Shown here piece after piece: positions 25,506 through 38,202 of a DNA stretch of 64,000 bases. The notes beneath the pieces were generated by a model that saw only the letters and a list, made by a program, of their open reading frames with translations, was not told the origin of the DNA and made no database searches. Position 1 is the stretch's first letter, and every line of letters starts with the position of its first letter. The stretch spans positions 38,810,269 through 38,874,268 of the forward strand of contig NC_080075.1 in NCBI RefSeq assembly GCF_949987535.1, in the 5' to 3' direction. This stretch comes from Balaenoptera acutorostrata (taxonomy: Eukaryota; Chordata; Mammalia; Artiodactyla; Balaenopteridae). Made by a program: the position numbers and the translations under genes.

Positions 25506-25945
25506 TCCGGAAAATCTTTTAATGACTCCTCACCACCTTCAGAACATAAAGGCCAGACACTTTAATGTGGTATCCAAGGTCTTCCTAGACGTGCCCAGTC
25601 AGACTCTCTGGGCCTGTTTATTGTTATTCCCTGCTTGCGATTTACGCTTCAGATCCGCACCCACATCCTCTGCTTTTTCTCACCTCCCCATCTCTGCAGC
25701 TCCATCTGCCTTTAATGACCTTGACTCACTCCCATTTACCCTAAAATCCATCACTACCTCCCTGTTTTCACACTGGCCAGGCTCTGTGGCCACTCATGTG
25801 TGTCTGTTGTCACCCTGCGCATGTCTCTGTTGCCACGTAACCCACTGTGTCACAATGATGAGTTAGTCTACCCTGTGAACTCAGTGGGAGCATCTCTTGT
25901 TCATTTTGTATTTCTTGTACCTAGCATGCTACCTGTAACAGAGTA
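25506..25945 (+). mobile_element. L2-like fragment
   Basis: aatgactcctcaccacct, ttcttgtacctagcatgc and cagagtaggt fit L2 3' region. The 151-codon frame at 25411-25866 runs through this and the adjacent SINE and is not a gene. Confidence 0.6.
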
Positions 25946-25959
25946 GGTGGTGTAGATGG

Positions 25960-27170
25960 ATTAGAGGAGAATATCTAGGACTGAAAGTCAGGAGATGGAT
26001 TGTTGCAATAATCAAAGTGAAAGATATGAGGGCCTTGACTAGGGCAGTGGTGGTAAAAATGGAGAGAAGGGGACATATTTGAAAAATATTTAAGAGAGAA
26101 AATTGACAGGATTTTGTCTCATTAAATATGAGAGAAGATACTTTGAATCTTAAATTTCCTACTTAGACATCAGGGGTACCTTGTTGGTACCTTAACCATA
26201 TTTAGGCATTCAGGAGGAGGAGCAGATTTAAGGAGGATAAAATTAGGACAATTTTAGATGTGCTGTGAGTTGGAGATGCCTTTATGATACCCAGTGGAGA
26301 TGTCTAATAGGCAATGGGATAGAAATAGGCTAATTATATACTTTTATTGTTCAACCCAGGACCATTTTGAGATTGAAGCAGGGTGTTATTACTAATTATG
26401 CCAGGACAAGCATAAACTAGGAATGACCCTGACAAATGATAATATGTATGGTCTCTCATATATATAAAGGTCAGATGTGAACCTCAAAGAGAAAGGTCTG
26501 GAATGTGATTATTGATTTATGAATCTTTAGCATACAGATCCCCTGAGAGTGGGTGAGGTTGCCCAGGGAGAACTTACAGGATGAGAAAAGAGAAGAGGGA
26601 GCAAAACAAAACCATAGGGAATACAAACATTTAGATAGTGATTATCAACTGGTAAAATCTTTTCAAAACACCCATGTCTCCAAATTTTCCTGAAGATTCT
26701 GATATCCTAACTAACCATCCCCATTCCCCACTCACCTTTGTAATTTTCTCTGGTCCCAAATTGCAATGGGGGGTGATTTTTTTTTTTAAGTGCAGAACTG
26801 TAGGTTTATAGGGTGGTCAGAAGAAGAGGAGCCAGCCAAGGAAACTGCAAGTGGACGGAGAGATAGGAACCAGGAGACTGACTATAGTTCAGCTAGAGTT
26901 TCTGAAAGAAATGGTTGGAGGTGGTCATTAATGTCAAATGCTGTATAGAGAGAGGCTCAGTCATAAGAGGAACTCAGAAATGTCCATTGGCTTGGCACTT
27001 AGGGGGCACTGGTGCTCTTTTCTGGGGGTGATCAATATAGTTTTTCTGCAGAAGCCAGAGGAAGTAGGTGGGACTAAAGCTGTGAAGGGTAAAGTCAGAA
27101 GTAGCCACCAACATTCCTGCAACATTGAAGCAGGGGAGGATTGTTTCTTGTTTTATAAGTGAAGAGAGAG
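25960..27170 (+). repeat. Ancient repeat, copy 3 of the family at 8740-9440 (more 3' portion)
   Basis: Contains attgttgcaataatcaaag, gggccttgactagggcagtgg and an aatgtcaaatgctgtataga segment. Their order resembles that expected downstream of the portion seen in copy 1. Interrupted or decayed in the middle. Family not named. Confidence 0.4.
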
Positions 27171-28290
27171 AACACTGAGTCTGTAATTTATTGACTGCAG
27201 GAAGGAGCCAGTAGAGAGGGCAAGGCTGAGTGTATAGGAGAGGAAGAAATACCAGTCTGCAGTCGTATTTAAGCTGTTTTACTCAGCCCCATTTTCTTGT
27301 CTGGAGTACCTATGCTGTACTATAGTTGAATGCCACCATTCTGTCCCAGTAGGAGTCACTGAGACTTTAAAAACCATCCTTCAGATGTCTTTCTATTTGG
27401 TTGGCTTGGGACCTAGATTTTTCTCCCTCTTTTTCACTGAAGATTCAAGATGGGAGCCTTTGAATAGAATATAAATGTATCTTCTAGATGCATTGATTTG
27501 CTGAAATGTCACTAGCAAAGTGTTGATAACCCATCACTAGATTTATGGGTTGATATGATTATGTCTTCGTTGATAGATTTAGAAACATACACTGCAGATG
27601 AACATATTCCTTTGGGACATATATATGTGTGTTTACGTGGTATTCTATGTATTAGAAGGAAAAGTGAGTTTTACACTGAGAGTTGATTTTTTTTTTTCCC
27701 CTTGAGAAGCTCCATTAAGAAAAAAATGTTAAGTTTCAGAATAGAAACTGTTCCATTTTCTGATCTGCTACCTCATAGTAAGAAGTCAGTTGTAAGGTTA
27801 ACTTTCTCGGAGAGAAGAAGGCAAGGACACCAGCGAAAGGAAAAGGAAGGTTTAATTGCTCTGCAAAGGCCCAAACATGCTCTGAAAAGTAAAGATTTCA
27901 GGCTTAATGTGCATGGAACAAAAGGCCGTTGTGAACTGTGTACAAGAGTTGGTGAGAGTTTGTATTCTGCCCCTTTTTTCTGTGGGAGTTATTTCCTGTT
28001 GTTGACTAGAGTTCTTTATTTAGAACCACCTAGCTTCAGAATGCCTGCTAGCAAGCAGAAAAGTGTGTATTTAAAACATAGGCTTATTTCAATACAATCT
28101 CTGAAAAAAAGTAACACTACCCATGCACTGAGACAGCATCACATTGCCGAAGGTCAAGAGAGTGTGTGGGCTTTATTCCTATAACCCCGTATCGAGGGAC
28201 ACAAATAAGAGGGAAGCAGAATGCATTTCGTGTAGCAGTAAGTGGTCACCTGAACACCAAGTGAAAGATAGTTCACGGGGAAAGTGTGTT
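27171..28290. other. Intergenic, nothing recognised
   Basis: Contains an ATG-initiated open frame of about 152 codons at 27726-28184 (basic, Ser-rich, no recognisable domain) that I treat as chance. Confidence 0.35.
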
Positions 28291-28303
28291 TCCATTGTTT
28301 TTT

Positions 28304-28373
28304 TTTTTTTTTTTTTTTTTAAAGGTTTTTTTATTTTTTTTTTATTTTTTTTAAAGGATTTTTTTTTTCTTTT

Positions 28374-28404
<31 letters not shown>

Positions 28405-28698
28405 TCTATTTTTGGCTGTGTTGGGTCTTCGGTTCGTGCGAGGGCTTTCTCCAGTTGCGGCAAGCGGGGGCCACTCTTCATCGCGGTGCGGGGACCGCTC
28501 TTCATCGCGGTGCGCGGGCCTTTCTCTATCGCGGCCCCTCCCGTCGCGGGGCACAGGCTCCAGACGCGCAGGCTCAGCAATTGTGGCTCACGGGCCCAGC
28601 TGCTCCGCGGCATGTGGGATCCTCCCAGACCAGGGCTCGAACCCGTGTCCCCTGCATTAGCAGGCAGACTCTCAACCACTGCGCCACCAGGGAAGCCC
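28304..28698 (-). mobile_element. CHR SINE (long form) with long T-rich tail and internal duplication
   Basis: Minus-strand copy flanked by tccattgtttttt (28291 and 28699). The poly-T/(TTTA)n tail is unusually long (about 100 bp), and the body carries a 24-bp tandem duplication around 28471-28518 (two ctcttcatcgcggtgcg units). Confidence 0.95.
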
Positions 28699-28711
28699 TC
28701 CATTGTTTTTT

Positions 28712-29335
28712 AAAACAAAAGGAAACAAGATTTCACTTTTTAGTGCTAAATGCATTATTTGGTATATTAAGGAAGTAACAGGAAGCCTTACATATTCTGT
28801 AAGGAAGGTTTTATCCTTTCTAGTATGATAGAAGTTAGCCTGGCAGGTGAGAAATATACCCCAAATACTGGCTTTAAACCAATCATTCTCTTATACCTGC
28901 CTTGTCAGCTGGGCTTCCTATTAAAAACTTTAGGTTACGCTAGCATCGTCATTGAATTTTGCAGTCTATTATTAAGAGACAGAGAAGACGGACAATATAT
29001 CAAATGAGTAAAAGGAATTAAGTTATTACTGAAATAATGGGGGATAAATAAATGCATGAAATATAAATATTACCCAGTGCTTTATTAATAGATATTAGAA
29101 ATTGTGGGAAAAAACCTTACGAAGTTCTACTTCATGGGAACCATATGGAAGAAAGGGAAAAAGTGTATTTTTTTAATGTGATGAAATCTAAAACAATAAA
29201 TTTAAATTGTTTATTACAACATATTTGTTTGCTTTACATGTTTTTAAAAAGAAATTAAACTTTATAGTGTCTCTCCCTGATTCCAGTATTCTCCTCCATT
29301 TACGAAAGTCAACCACTTTCCTGAATGCTTTTGTC
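28712..29335. other. Intergenic, nothing recognised
   Basis: AT-rich spacer between two SINEs; no gene or named repeat. Confidence 0.4.
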
Positions 29336-29340
29336 TGTAA

Positions 29341-29639
29341 TTTTTTTTTTTAATATTAATTAATTAATTTATTTATTTTGGCTGTGTTGGGTCTTCATTT
29401 CTGTGCGAGGGCTTTCTCTAGTTGCGGCAAGCGGGGGCCACTCTTCATCGCGGTGCGCGGGCCTCTCACTATCGCGGCCTCTCTTGTTGCGGAGCGCAGG
29501 CTCCAGACGCGCAGGCTCAGTAACTGGCTCACGGGCCTAGTTGCTCCGCGGCATGTGGGATCTTCCCAGACCAGGGCTCGAACCCGTGTCCCCTGCATTG
29601 GCAGGCAGATTCTCAACCACTGCGCCACCAGGGAAGCCC
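29341..29639 (-). mobile_element. CHR SINE (long form)
   Basis: Minus-strand copy with (ATTA)n-like tail, low divergence, ending accagggaagccc. Flanks tgtaattttt / tgtaatgttt suggest a target duplication. Confidence 0.94.
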
Positions 29640-30830
29640 TGTAATGTTTTTATTCTATAATTGCATACGTCTGTATTGGTAAACAATATATAGCATTGTT
29701 TTGCATGTATTAAAATATTTTATATAAATGATATTATACTGTACATACTTTACAGCTTGCTTTATTTTACTCAGCATTATGTTTTTGAGATTTAACCATG
29801 TTGATATTTGGTATCTTTAGTACTTCTTATCCACCATAGTTTTCAAGTATATCAATTTATTCTCATCTTAATGAACATTAAGATTGTTTCTGATTTTTAG
29901 CTATTACAAGCAAAGCTACAATAAACATTCTTCTATGTCTCCATGGGGAATAAAAACAAGAGTTTCTCTAGATTCTAGATTTAGCCCTTCTCATCCAGAA
30001 TTCTTCCAGAGAATTAAACCCGAGTACCCTAAGGCATCTATTGTATGTAATGAATTATCTTCTGTCCTCTAAGTCTAGAATGGTTCACGTGTTGGGCTGG
30101 AGCTGGAGACTGATACCTGCTCCTAAGAGCGAGCGATTATGCCAGTCTTTCTAATTCTTCAGTTCAGTTGGGAGGCTTGAAATCAGCCATGGTGGGTTAT
30201 TTACACCACAGAAATCAGCAAATTCTACAAATAAGGGCTTCTTTCCTTCTTTCCCCATTCCCCACCCACACACCAGCCAGTTGTTAAACATTTACCAGCA
30301 CACCACTGATTTTTACCTTTATACCACCCTTGGGAGATCTGAGGAAATAGTCACTTGAATTCTTTTCTGTAGGGCTTATTTTCTCATGGAACCCTAACTG
30401 AGAAAGACTGCATGTATGTGGACAGGGTGTGTGCATCTCCAACTCCACTAGATAATGCCACATTATCTCCAAAATGGTCAATCTGATAGCTGCGAACTAA
30501 CCTTTTATAATTTGCATTTTTCTTATTGCTGATGAGACTGAATATCTTTTCACGTATTTGTTGGATATTTGAGCTTCCTCTTTTACCCATTTTTCTATTG
30601 GGTTTATATGACTTTTTAAAAATTGATTCAGTTCTTTATTAATTCTGAATATTAATCTTTTGTTGATTATATGAATCACATATATCACTCAACAGTCTTT
30701 AGCTTGCCTTTATCTTGTTTATAGTATATTTTGTTTAATAGATGTTTAATTTTTAATATAATCAAAGTTATTGGTCTTTTTCTTTATAGTTTGTGCATTG
30801 GCTGTCTTGTTTCTTAATAATCAGAGTCTC
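29640..30830 (-). mobile_element. Antisense L1 fragments (3' UTR side)
   Basis: Antisense L1 markers: tttactcagcattatgtttttg, agctacaataaacattcttc, tacccatttttctattggg and ttaatcttttgttgattat. The central part about 30060-30450 is unassigned. Confidence 0.6.
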
Positions 30831-31290
30831 GGCAGGAAACAGTATTCCACTCAAGTGATTCAACTAAAGAGACTTTAATGAAAAAGGACTTTTGACAGAG
30901 AGACAAAAGTTGAAGCATGGGAGACCAAGAATTGTAGGAAGGTGTTATTATCTTTAGGTCTAAAGGGGAAAAGGGAGGAAATGGTGTTGCTAGAATCTGT
31001 GAGAGTTGGCACCCTGGACAAGGGGCTGCCTGCAGAAGCTGTGGTCTTGGAGGGATGGGTGATGCCATAACAGGGGCCCAAAGCAGAAAGGAGCAGGGAA
31101 GAAATACCCCAGCCTCTCTCCCCTCTGACCCACTGGTCTCTTTCTGGTGCCTTCCTGTTGAAGAATCCAGCTGGAAGCTAGTTGGCAAAGAAGCTTAGTC
31201 CATAGGGGTCAACATTTCAAGGTACAGGGCAAAGCAGAGGCAAGTAGAGAATGAATCTTAGGAGACAGACAGTAATCACACATTCCTTAT
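30831..31290. repeat. Unassigned repeat inserted in antisense L1
   Basis: Sequence unlike L1 (gtctcggcaggaaacagtatt..., aaagagactttaatgaaaaagg) separates two antisense L1 parts that read on afterwards, so it looks inserted. Family not named. Confidence 0.4.
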
Positions 31291-31880
31291 CCTGAGTCTA
31301 TAAACATATTTTCCTATATTCTCTCCTAAAAGTTTTAATGTTTTGTTTCACATATTTTGATGTTAGTCCACCTGAAATGTATTTTTTCTAAAAATGTCAG
31401 GTACCTCATTTAATTTTATTTTTCCATGCAGGTAAACCGGGTGACCTTTAGTCATTTATTGAATAGCCTATTCTTTCCCACTGATCTGTAACCTCACCTC
31501 TGTCATATTTTATGCGTCCATATATGTGTGGGTCTGTTTCTGCACACTCGATTCTATTCTACTGATCTATATATCCCTTGCCAGCACCACTCTGTTTTAA
31601 TTACTAGAGCTTTATAATAAGCCTTGATATCTGGTGGGACACATCCCCCATCTTGTTCTTTAAACTTACTACAGCTATCTTTTGCCCTTTGCTATTCCAG
31701 ATGATTTCTGGATTTGCTCTTAAAGTTCCATGGGTGGGGGGAGGGGAGCATTGGGATTTAAGTTGAAATCATATTTAATTTATTGATGAGTTTTGGGGAG
31801 AATTGATATTTATATAGTATTAAGTATTCTTGTCCCTAAATGGTGTATCTCCCCATTAATTCTGTTCTTTTCATCTGATG
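31291..31880 (-). mobile_element. Antisense L1 fragment, continuation
   Basis: ccttatcctgagtctataaac, tttccatgcaggtaaaccgg, attctattctactgatctat and caccactctgttttaatta: typical antisense L1 ORF2-region text, interrupted by the preceding insertion. Confidence 0.65.
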
Positions 31881-32867
31881 AACTTTTGGAAAGGTTTCTA
31901 TTTTCTCACTTTTCATTTTTGGCTATAATGTGAAAATAGTAATTCTGGAGTCTTCATCTTTATAGCTGTTTTTTTTTTCATCACTAAAACTAAGAGCATG
32001 TTGTCTAACAGTTCTAAAGTGATAACAAATCAGGATTGATTAAAAATGAATGTCTGATTCATTAAAATTCTTTTCAACCTTTATAATTTGGGCTTTGATA
32101 TCTTAAAGGAAAGTAAAAGGAAATATAAATGGTGTTGAAATTACCAATACTACTCCCACAAAAGCTATTTATCAGCCGTCCCAGTATGGACTATGCTGCC
32201 CTCTGTGTAATGAGGCCAAATGAATCACTGTAGTCAAAGTCAGGGAATCTGGCACTTTTTAAATGAGTCTTTTAAATTTGATGTGACTCATATGTATGTT
32301 TTCTTTGAAAAGAATCATCTTTAGGGACAATTAAATACATGCATTGTTTGAGCAAACTCGAGTTTGTAGAGCATACATTTATTTGTAACAGAACAGAACG
32401 GCAGTGGGCGTCTATGCTATAGATGATATTCTCGTGGTATTTGCTGCCATCCACTCTCCTTTCTAAATTTGGTGTTACAGATTCAACTTCTGTTTTTAAA
32501 AAGGGAAGTTACATATAGCTCATTCACACTATTATTTTCTCCTTAAAAGCCAGTTTCTCTGATAATTGCCCATTTAAGGAGTTTCATATACCTCAAACAA
32601 GAGTTCTCTAAGAAAGCAGTTTTGAAACAAATATTACTCAGCAAGATAAAATCTTTTGTTCAATATTTAGAGCATGTTTAGGAAAACAATTGACTAGTTA
32701 CACAAGTGTATCTAATACAGCATTGGTGTTTATCTGAGATGTTTGCCTTAGTTTCTTCCTACTTGACTTTCACTCTGCATTTCTGAAATTTTAAATATAG
32801 AAATTTTTTAATTTAAAAATACGTTATTTTCAATTTAAAGCAAGTACTATTGGACAGTTGGATAATT
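31881..32867. other. Intergenic, nothing recognised
   Basis: AT-rich non-repetitive sequence leading into duplicated element copy A; no gene. Confidence 0.4.
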
Positions 32868-33050
32868 TTGAAAAAGTCTTGTTTATTCTGGCAACAAGTC
32901 TTTAAAGAACAGTTCTGCATTGGTGACTAAAAGAAAAGATAAAGTCTTACCTAAGTGTTCCGTCTCCTCCGAAAACCAATAAAAATTCACAGTGGCAAAG
33001 AGCTGATTCATTTTTTGTTGTATGCGCTGTTTCCATTTAAACTGTGTTCT
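32868..33050 (+). repeat. Dispersed duplicated non-coding element, copy A
   Basis: Diverged match to 53070-53250 in the same orientation. The strongest block is 32888-32939 against 53094-53145 (about 45 of 52 identical). A second block, 32951-33004 against 53165-53216, is also clearly alignable with small indels. It is about 5.7 kb upstream of SERTAD2 exon 1. I do not recognise the family; no reading frame or tRNA-like motif is evident. A SINE (with its duplicated target) abuts its 3' side. Confidence 0.75.
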
Positions 33051-33071
33051 CTGTCCACATGTTTATTTTTA

Positions 33072-33410
33072 TTTTTTTTTTTTTTTTTTAATGAGGATCT
33101 TGAATCAGATGCGTATGTTTGATTGATTGATTGATTGATTGATTTTTGGCTGTGTTGGGTCTTCGTTTCTGTGCGAGGGCTTTCTCCAGTTGTGGCAAGC
33201 GGGGGCCACTCTTCATCGCGATGCACGGGCCTCTCACTATCGCGGCCTCTCTCGTTGCGGAGCACAGGCTCCAGACGCGCAGGCTCAGCAGTTGTGGCTC
33301 ACGGGCCCAGCCGCTCTGCGGCATGTGGGATCTTCCCAGGCCAGGGCTCGAACCCGTGTCCCCTGCATTAGCAGGCAGATTCTCAACCACTGCGCCACCA
33401 GGGAAGCCCC
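33072..33410 (-). mobile_element. CHR SINE (long form) abutting duplicated element copy A
   Basis: Minus-strand copy with a poly-T and (GATT)n tail at 33120-33144. Target duplication ccacatgtttattttta at 33055-33071 and 33411-33427. Confidence 0.95.
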
Positions 33411-33427
33411 CCACATGTTTATTTTTA

Positions 33428-34526
33428 ATGATACTTCATAGCCTGAACTTAGAGGTATTTCCTGGGCATCTATACACATTAAAGCTTTGACTTTTTTTAA
33501 CTCCTCAAAGTAGAATTTCTATAGCTGAGACTTCAAAAAGTGGTTTAAATACATTATTTACATTCCCGACATCACCATACTTCTCTTAAATGACCTCTTT
33601 ACTCACAGGTGATTTAAAGGTACACAATCTTAGATCGTTTCTGCAATAGATATGAGAATGTATATCACAGAAAATAGGACGTGAAGTTGGTTTTATATTC
33701 TTCTAAACTCCTCCGTGAAGGCAGTCCCCATTGTAGTCACCTTTTCATAGACTCTGAGTTCTGGGAAGAGGCTACAGAAACCCTTGAGCCCTAGTGCCTC
33801 ATTTTGTGGGGTGTGGATGCGGGCCCCATGATGTCAAGGCCCTGATTCAGCTTCACTGCTGACTGGCTGAGGAACTAGACCCGAGATCTTCTGACCAACC
33901 ACCTGTGTTGTTTTCACCGGAACCAGTGCTTATCCTAAATCTGTGACATAGCAGATTAAGAAACTAAAAAGTCAATGATTAATCATAGCTAAGAGATTTA
34001 TTTGTACAAGATCTTCAAACTCCTACTCCAGGACTCTTCCTCTCACCAAGCTGGTTCCCAGGGACAAGGATGGTCTGGAGGCTGCATGATTTCTAACATT
34101 CACTGAAGTTTTCTAGCGAAGCCCGGAGTGCTGAGTACCTTGAGAAGAGTGTGAACTGCTCAAGACGGGAGAATGGTTTATAGACAGGAAGTACAGGGTC
34201 AACCTGCAGAGGCCACCAGGAGAGTAGTGCCGTGTGGGGAACTGGGGACAAGGAGAGAGGTTTCTGAGACGCACCCACCAAGTCTTGGCGGAGTGGCATC
34301 TGGCAGGAAGGGAGCACTGGAGTTGTCACCAGGCAAGGGCTTCGCTTTCCAGCTGAGAGAGGATGAAAGCAAGAGCTGGAGTCTCTAAGGAGGGCCGCTC
34401 TGAAGTGGACCTCACCATTTATCTGAGGATTTTACCGGAAAATAGTGGCAAGTGAAGTAGGGAGGAAGCTCTTGCTCAGCAGATGCCATCTCCTCTAGAA
34501 ATGGTTCGAAGGGACTAATCAAAAAT
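33428..34526. other. Intergenic, nothing firmly recognised
   Basis: No gene. Overlapping chance frames near 34090-34390 have no domain. Confidence 0.4.
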
Positions 34527-34535
34527 GCCAGAAAA

Positions 34536-34850
34536 GGGGCTTCCCTGGTGGCACAGTGGTTGGGAATCTGCCTGCCAATGCAGGGGACACGGGTTCGAGC
34601 CCTGGTCTGGGAGGATCCCACATGCCGCAGAGCAACTGGGCCCGTGCGCCACAACTACTGAGCCTGGGCGTCTGGAGCCTGTGCTCCGCAACAAGAGAGG
34701 CCGCGATAGTGAGAGGCCCGTGCACCGCGATGAAGAGTGGCCCCCGCTTGCCGCAGCTGGGAGAAGCCCTCGCACAGAAACGAGGACCCAACACAGCCAA
34801 ACATAAATAAATAAATAAAATAGGCTGCAGTTTCTTTAAAAAAAAAAAAA
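34536..34850 (+). mobile_element. CHR SINE (long form)
   Basis: Plus-strand full-length copy, B box gggttcgagccc, (AAAT)n tail with a short unique segment before a second poly(A). Target duplication gccagaaaa at 34527-34535 and 34851-34859. About 3.8 kb upstream of the inferred SERTAD2 start. Confidence 0.95.
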
Positions 34851-34859
34851 GCCAGAAAA

Positions 34860-36050
34860 AAGAAAATGGTTTTAAGAGCATTTTCTTCCAATATTATCAT
34901 TAAGATTTTGTTCCAAATTAGGATTTAAATACTATCAGATTTTTAAGAGAGAAAAAGGCGTGTATTGCTAACAGAAAAATGACCCTCTCCCAGAACTTAA
35001 GGGGCAGTCATTGCAAAGCAGTCCAATAACAATGAGGGAAGCTTTGCAAGAGCAGCCCTTCACTGGAGTTGAAGCTCTCTTCCTGTGAAGCGTGACTTCA
35101 GGGAGAGGCAGGAAAAAACCTGACACAAGTAGGGCGAAGAGATGGAGAAGAATTTGCAGTAGTAGAGAAGTTAACTGGCTCCTTTGGTACCGTGAAGTTT
35201 TAACTTGCTAGTGGCTGAAAAGTACTGAACCTGTCCGTGCCATCTTTGTGAGAGTGTTTAGTTTAACAAATCATCGTATCCTGTATCAACTCTTTGATAA
35301 TCAGTTAGGTGATGTGGGACTTCCAGACTTTATTTTGAAGATTTATTAATAGATTTCAGTGATCAGTGAATGGGAAGTCCACATTCAGTTAGGATCTCTG
35401 TATTTTCCATGAAAAGATTATTTAGCCCAGCTGGCTGTATATAATGTGTTTAATAACTGAAACGTTTATTGAGGGGGTAGGGGCATAAGACCAATATTTC
35501 CAAGGTATATAGATGGATGATTATTACCAGTATTTCATGTGGAACTTGAAAGATAAAATGTAATAAAGGAGAAAGAATGAGCTTGAAAACTGTCGTAAAG
35601 TCTTTCTCAGTTTATGTAGGCAGCTTGTCCTTGTGTCAATTCTTTGGTGCATGCTAATTAAGTGCTAAAAGTGGCCTTCAGTTAGTGCAGTAGTCTGGTT
35701 GTTTGCAAGATGTGAGGGCACAGAAACTTTCAAGAGAAGCAGTGAAGTGCAAACTAGTACCCAGAACTACAAAGCAATGTTGAGAAGTACCTCTCTGAAA
35801 TTAAACTCATGAGTATTTTTAAAAATTACCATCACAGTTCTATACTTCCAAAAGCAATATTTCTTTTCTCCCTAAACAGATATGTTCCTGATAGTTAAAT
35901 GTGGATGACTGGCCTAATTTCTTGTATGTGAAAGTGAGAGGGAGAAGCTCTAAACTCTAAATCCTGAGGGTAGGATTATTTTAAATGGACTTTTAAATGT
36001 TCCAGAGAGTGAAAGTGTGAAAACCACACTTATGTGTTCACTAAGCACTC
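34860..36050. other. Intergenic, nothing recognised
   Basis: About 1.2 kb of apparently non-repetitive sequence upstream of the promoter; a possible place for distal regulatory elements but no specific motif supported. Confidence 0.4.
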
Positions 36051-36054
36051 CTTG

Positions 36055-36152
36055 TTCATTTGCTAGGAATAAACTATATATATATATATTTCATTTGCTA
36101 GGAATAAACTATATATATATATGTGTGTGTGTGTATATATGTATGTTATATA

Positions 36153-36206
<54 letters not shown>

Positions 36207-36217
36207 TTTTTTTTTTT
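36055..36217 (+). repeat. 35-bp tandem duplication running into AT/GT microsatellite
   Basis: Two copies of ttcatttgctaggaataaac plus an (AT)n run at 36055-36089 and 36090-36124, then (GT)n/(AT)n to 36197 and a poly-T to 36221. Confidence 0.9.
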
Positions 36218-36221
36218 TTTT

Positions 36222-37639
36222 AAATCATGCATACTGAAGGGAGTTGACTTCAAAAGCTCAAGGAGGGCCTTTCCTTAGCTTCATGGTGTTGGATCCCAGG
36301 ACCAGGCAGAAATTGCTCTGCTGGCCTGTGGGGGACTTGGCCCCAGGGGAGGGGGCCATGAACCACCTGGTGTGGGACTACATCAGCAGCTGTTGAAGCT
36401 GCCACTTCGTCCTTTGACTTCTTGGTACAAGATGCCAGAATTTAGAAGTGGGGGAAGTGGGACTTATATATAACATGTGCACTGATAAGACATTTACCTT
36501 CAAAAGTGTGGAAAGGTGAAAACCATTTTCCCCCAGAACTTAGATTGCTTTCCTAAGAACTCAAACCTTTACTGAGCACACACAGAATACGTACTTTAGC
36601 AGAATCAAGCGTCCACTCTGAAGACTTAAAAATTGTCACTTTGATCTTAGTTCTTTTGGTAATTCATTTGCTAGAAAATACCCAAGCATCACAAAAATTG
36701 TGCAAGTCTAACTTGCTGCTCACTTCAATTCATGAATAACAGTTTCAATTTATTTTAAATTCAACAGAGCCTCTGGCCTCTGCTACAGAGATATCACAGG
36801 AGGAGATTACTGCAGCTTCTATTTCAATGGCTTCTCCTTAAACTGAGTGCTGAAAGTATAAGCTAGTGGGTTGTTAGAAAACTGTTGGTAGTGTCCTCTC
36901 TGAAAGGCAGAACTCTAGAAATGAAAAATATCTTGGCTTCATGGCAAAATGTTTGAATATTATGCCACCCAGGCACAAACTGAACAGGACTTGCTGAGGG
37001 CCCTGAGCACTACTTCCACGATGTGTAATTTGGAATGCCACTGTAATGAAACTTTCCAAAGATATCCACAAATAATTAGCTTTTGGCATTGGTTATGCTT
37101 AAAGAAAAATCTGTGTAAGCTTTTAATTATACTGAGGGGCCAGTAAAAACCTTTTTCATTCCCTTGAAAGATAAAACAAGAAACATTGTTCCGTCTACCA
37201 ACATTTTAGCCAAGGTTTAATTTCAATAATATCATCGATTTGATTGATAACAAATCATTACTGAACAGTTCCAATAGGTCTAAACTTGTCTTGATGTTAA
37301 CGACTTATAATCACCTTTATGTTAGGTCTTAAAGCTTTATTATCCTTAAATATAACTAGTATTAGTGGATCATTAAGCTCCAAAGAGATCTGAGACGATA
37401 TTGATTGGGGTGGCAGCCAAAGTTTTAAGGTGCCTGAATTACTTTTTGTAACATCTTTACATTGAACGCGCACGTAATTTTTAAAATAATTATTAATTTT
37501 CCAGGGGAGCTCTCCTTTCCTAGGGCTTTTAAATTCGCATCATACACACAATCTCTCCCAACTAGTATAAATTTCCCTGCTAAATGTAAGTAGTTCAAGG
37601 CAGAAGCTTTCTTAAGGAGAGAGAAAAGGCTGTCAATGT
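36222..37639. other. Upstream region of SERTAD2, nothing recognised
   Basis: Non-repetitive sequence between the microsatellite and the CpG island; no gene recognised. Confidence 0.4.
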
Positions 37640-38194
37640 GAAACTGCGCCTCGGTATCCCCTGCGTATCCAAGCCTGGCTTGCCCACCTGCGTGGGCTCT
37701 GCCAGGGTAGGCGGCCGGCTGCCGGGTCTGCACCACGGCCGCGGCCTGCCACGAAGGATGCAACTCGGTTCCGTCCTGTTCCGAAGGTACTCTTGACTTG
37801 GTGACCCATTTCAAGTGTTGGGCTGAGGCCACTGCACGCAAAGGGAATTTTCTGTCCCCAGCTCCAGCTGGAGCCCCCACCCATCCTGTCATTCGGACGT
37901 CTCTGCGGGCCACTCGTGCGTCCTGAGACTGGGGCATCGGAGAGGGTCTCAGCTGCGGGCGCGCCGCCCCCGCCCTCCCGGAACGCCTGTCTCGAAAGCC
38001 CCGCTGGCAGCGTGGACGCCGCGCCTTGGGGTCTGATTTTCTCTCCCCCCATTTCCCCCCGGGACCCTGCCTGCCCGGCTAACCGGCCCCAAGTTGCAGA
38101 ATAGCTCAGATGCTTGTCATATTTGCGGTCGCGCGACTCAGCGGGCTGTGCGCGCGCGGCTCTCGCTGCCGCCTTTGTCACTAGCGGCTCCGTC

Positions 38195-38202
38195 ATTTGC
38201 AT
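38195..38202. promoter_or_regulatory. Octamer motif ATTTGCAT
   Basis: An exact match to the POU/Oct octamer lies about 500 bp upstream of the inferred start region, in an otherwise GC-rich island, immediately followed by gagtggtg. Functional use is inferred only. Confidence 0.4.

Noticed and set aside
27726..28184. 152-codon open frame in intergenic DNA
   Set aside because: No recognisable domain, no neighbouring exon structure or clear promoter; its upstream extension relies on TTG. Could be rechecked with RNA data, but treated as chance.
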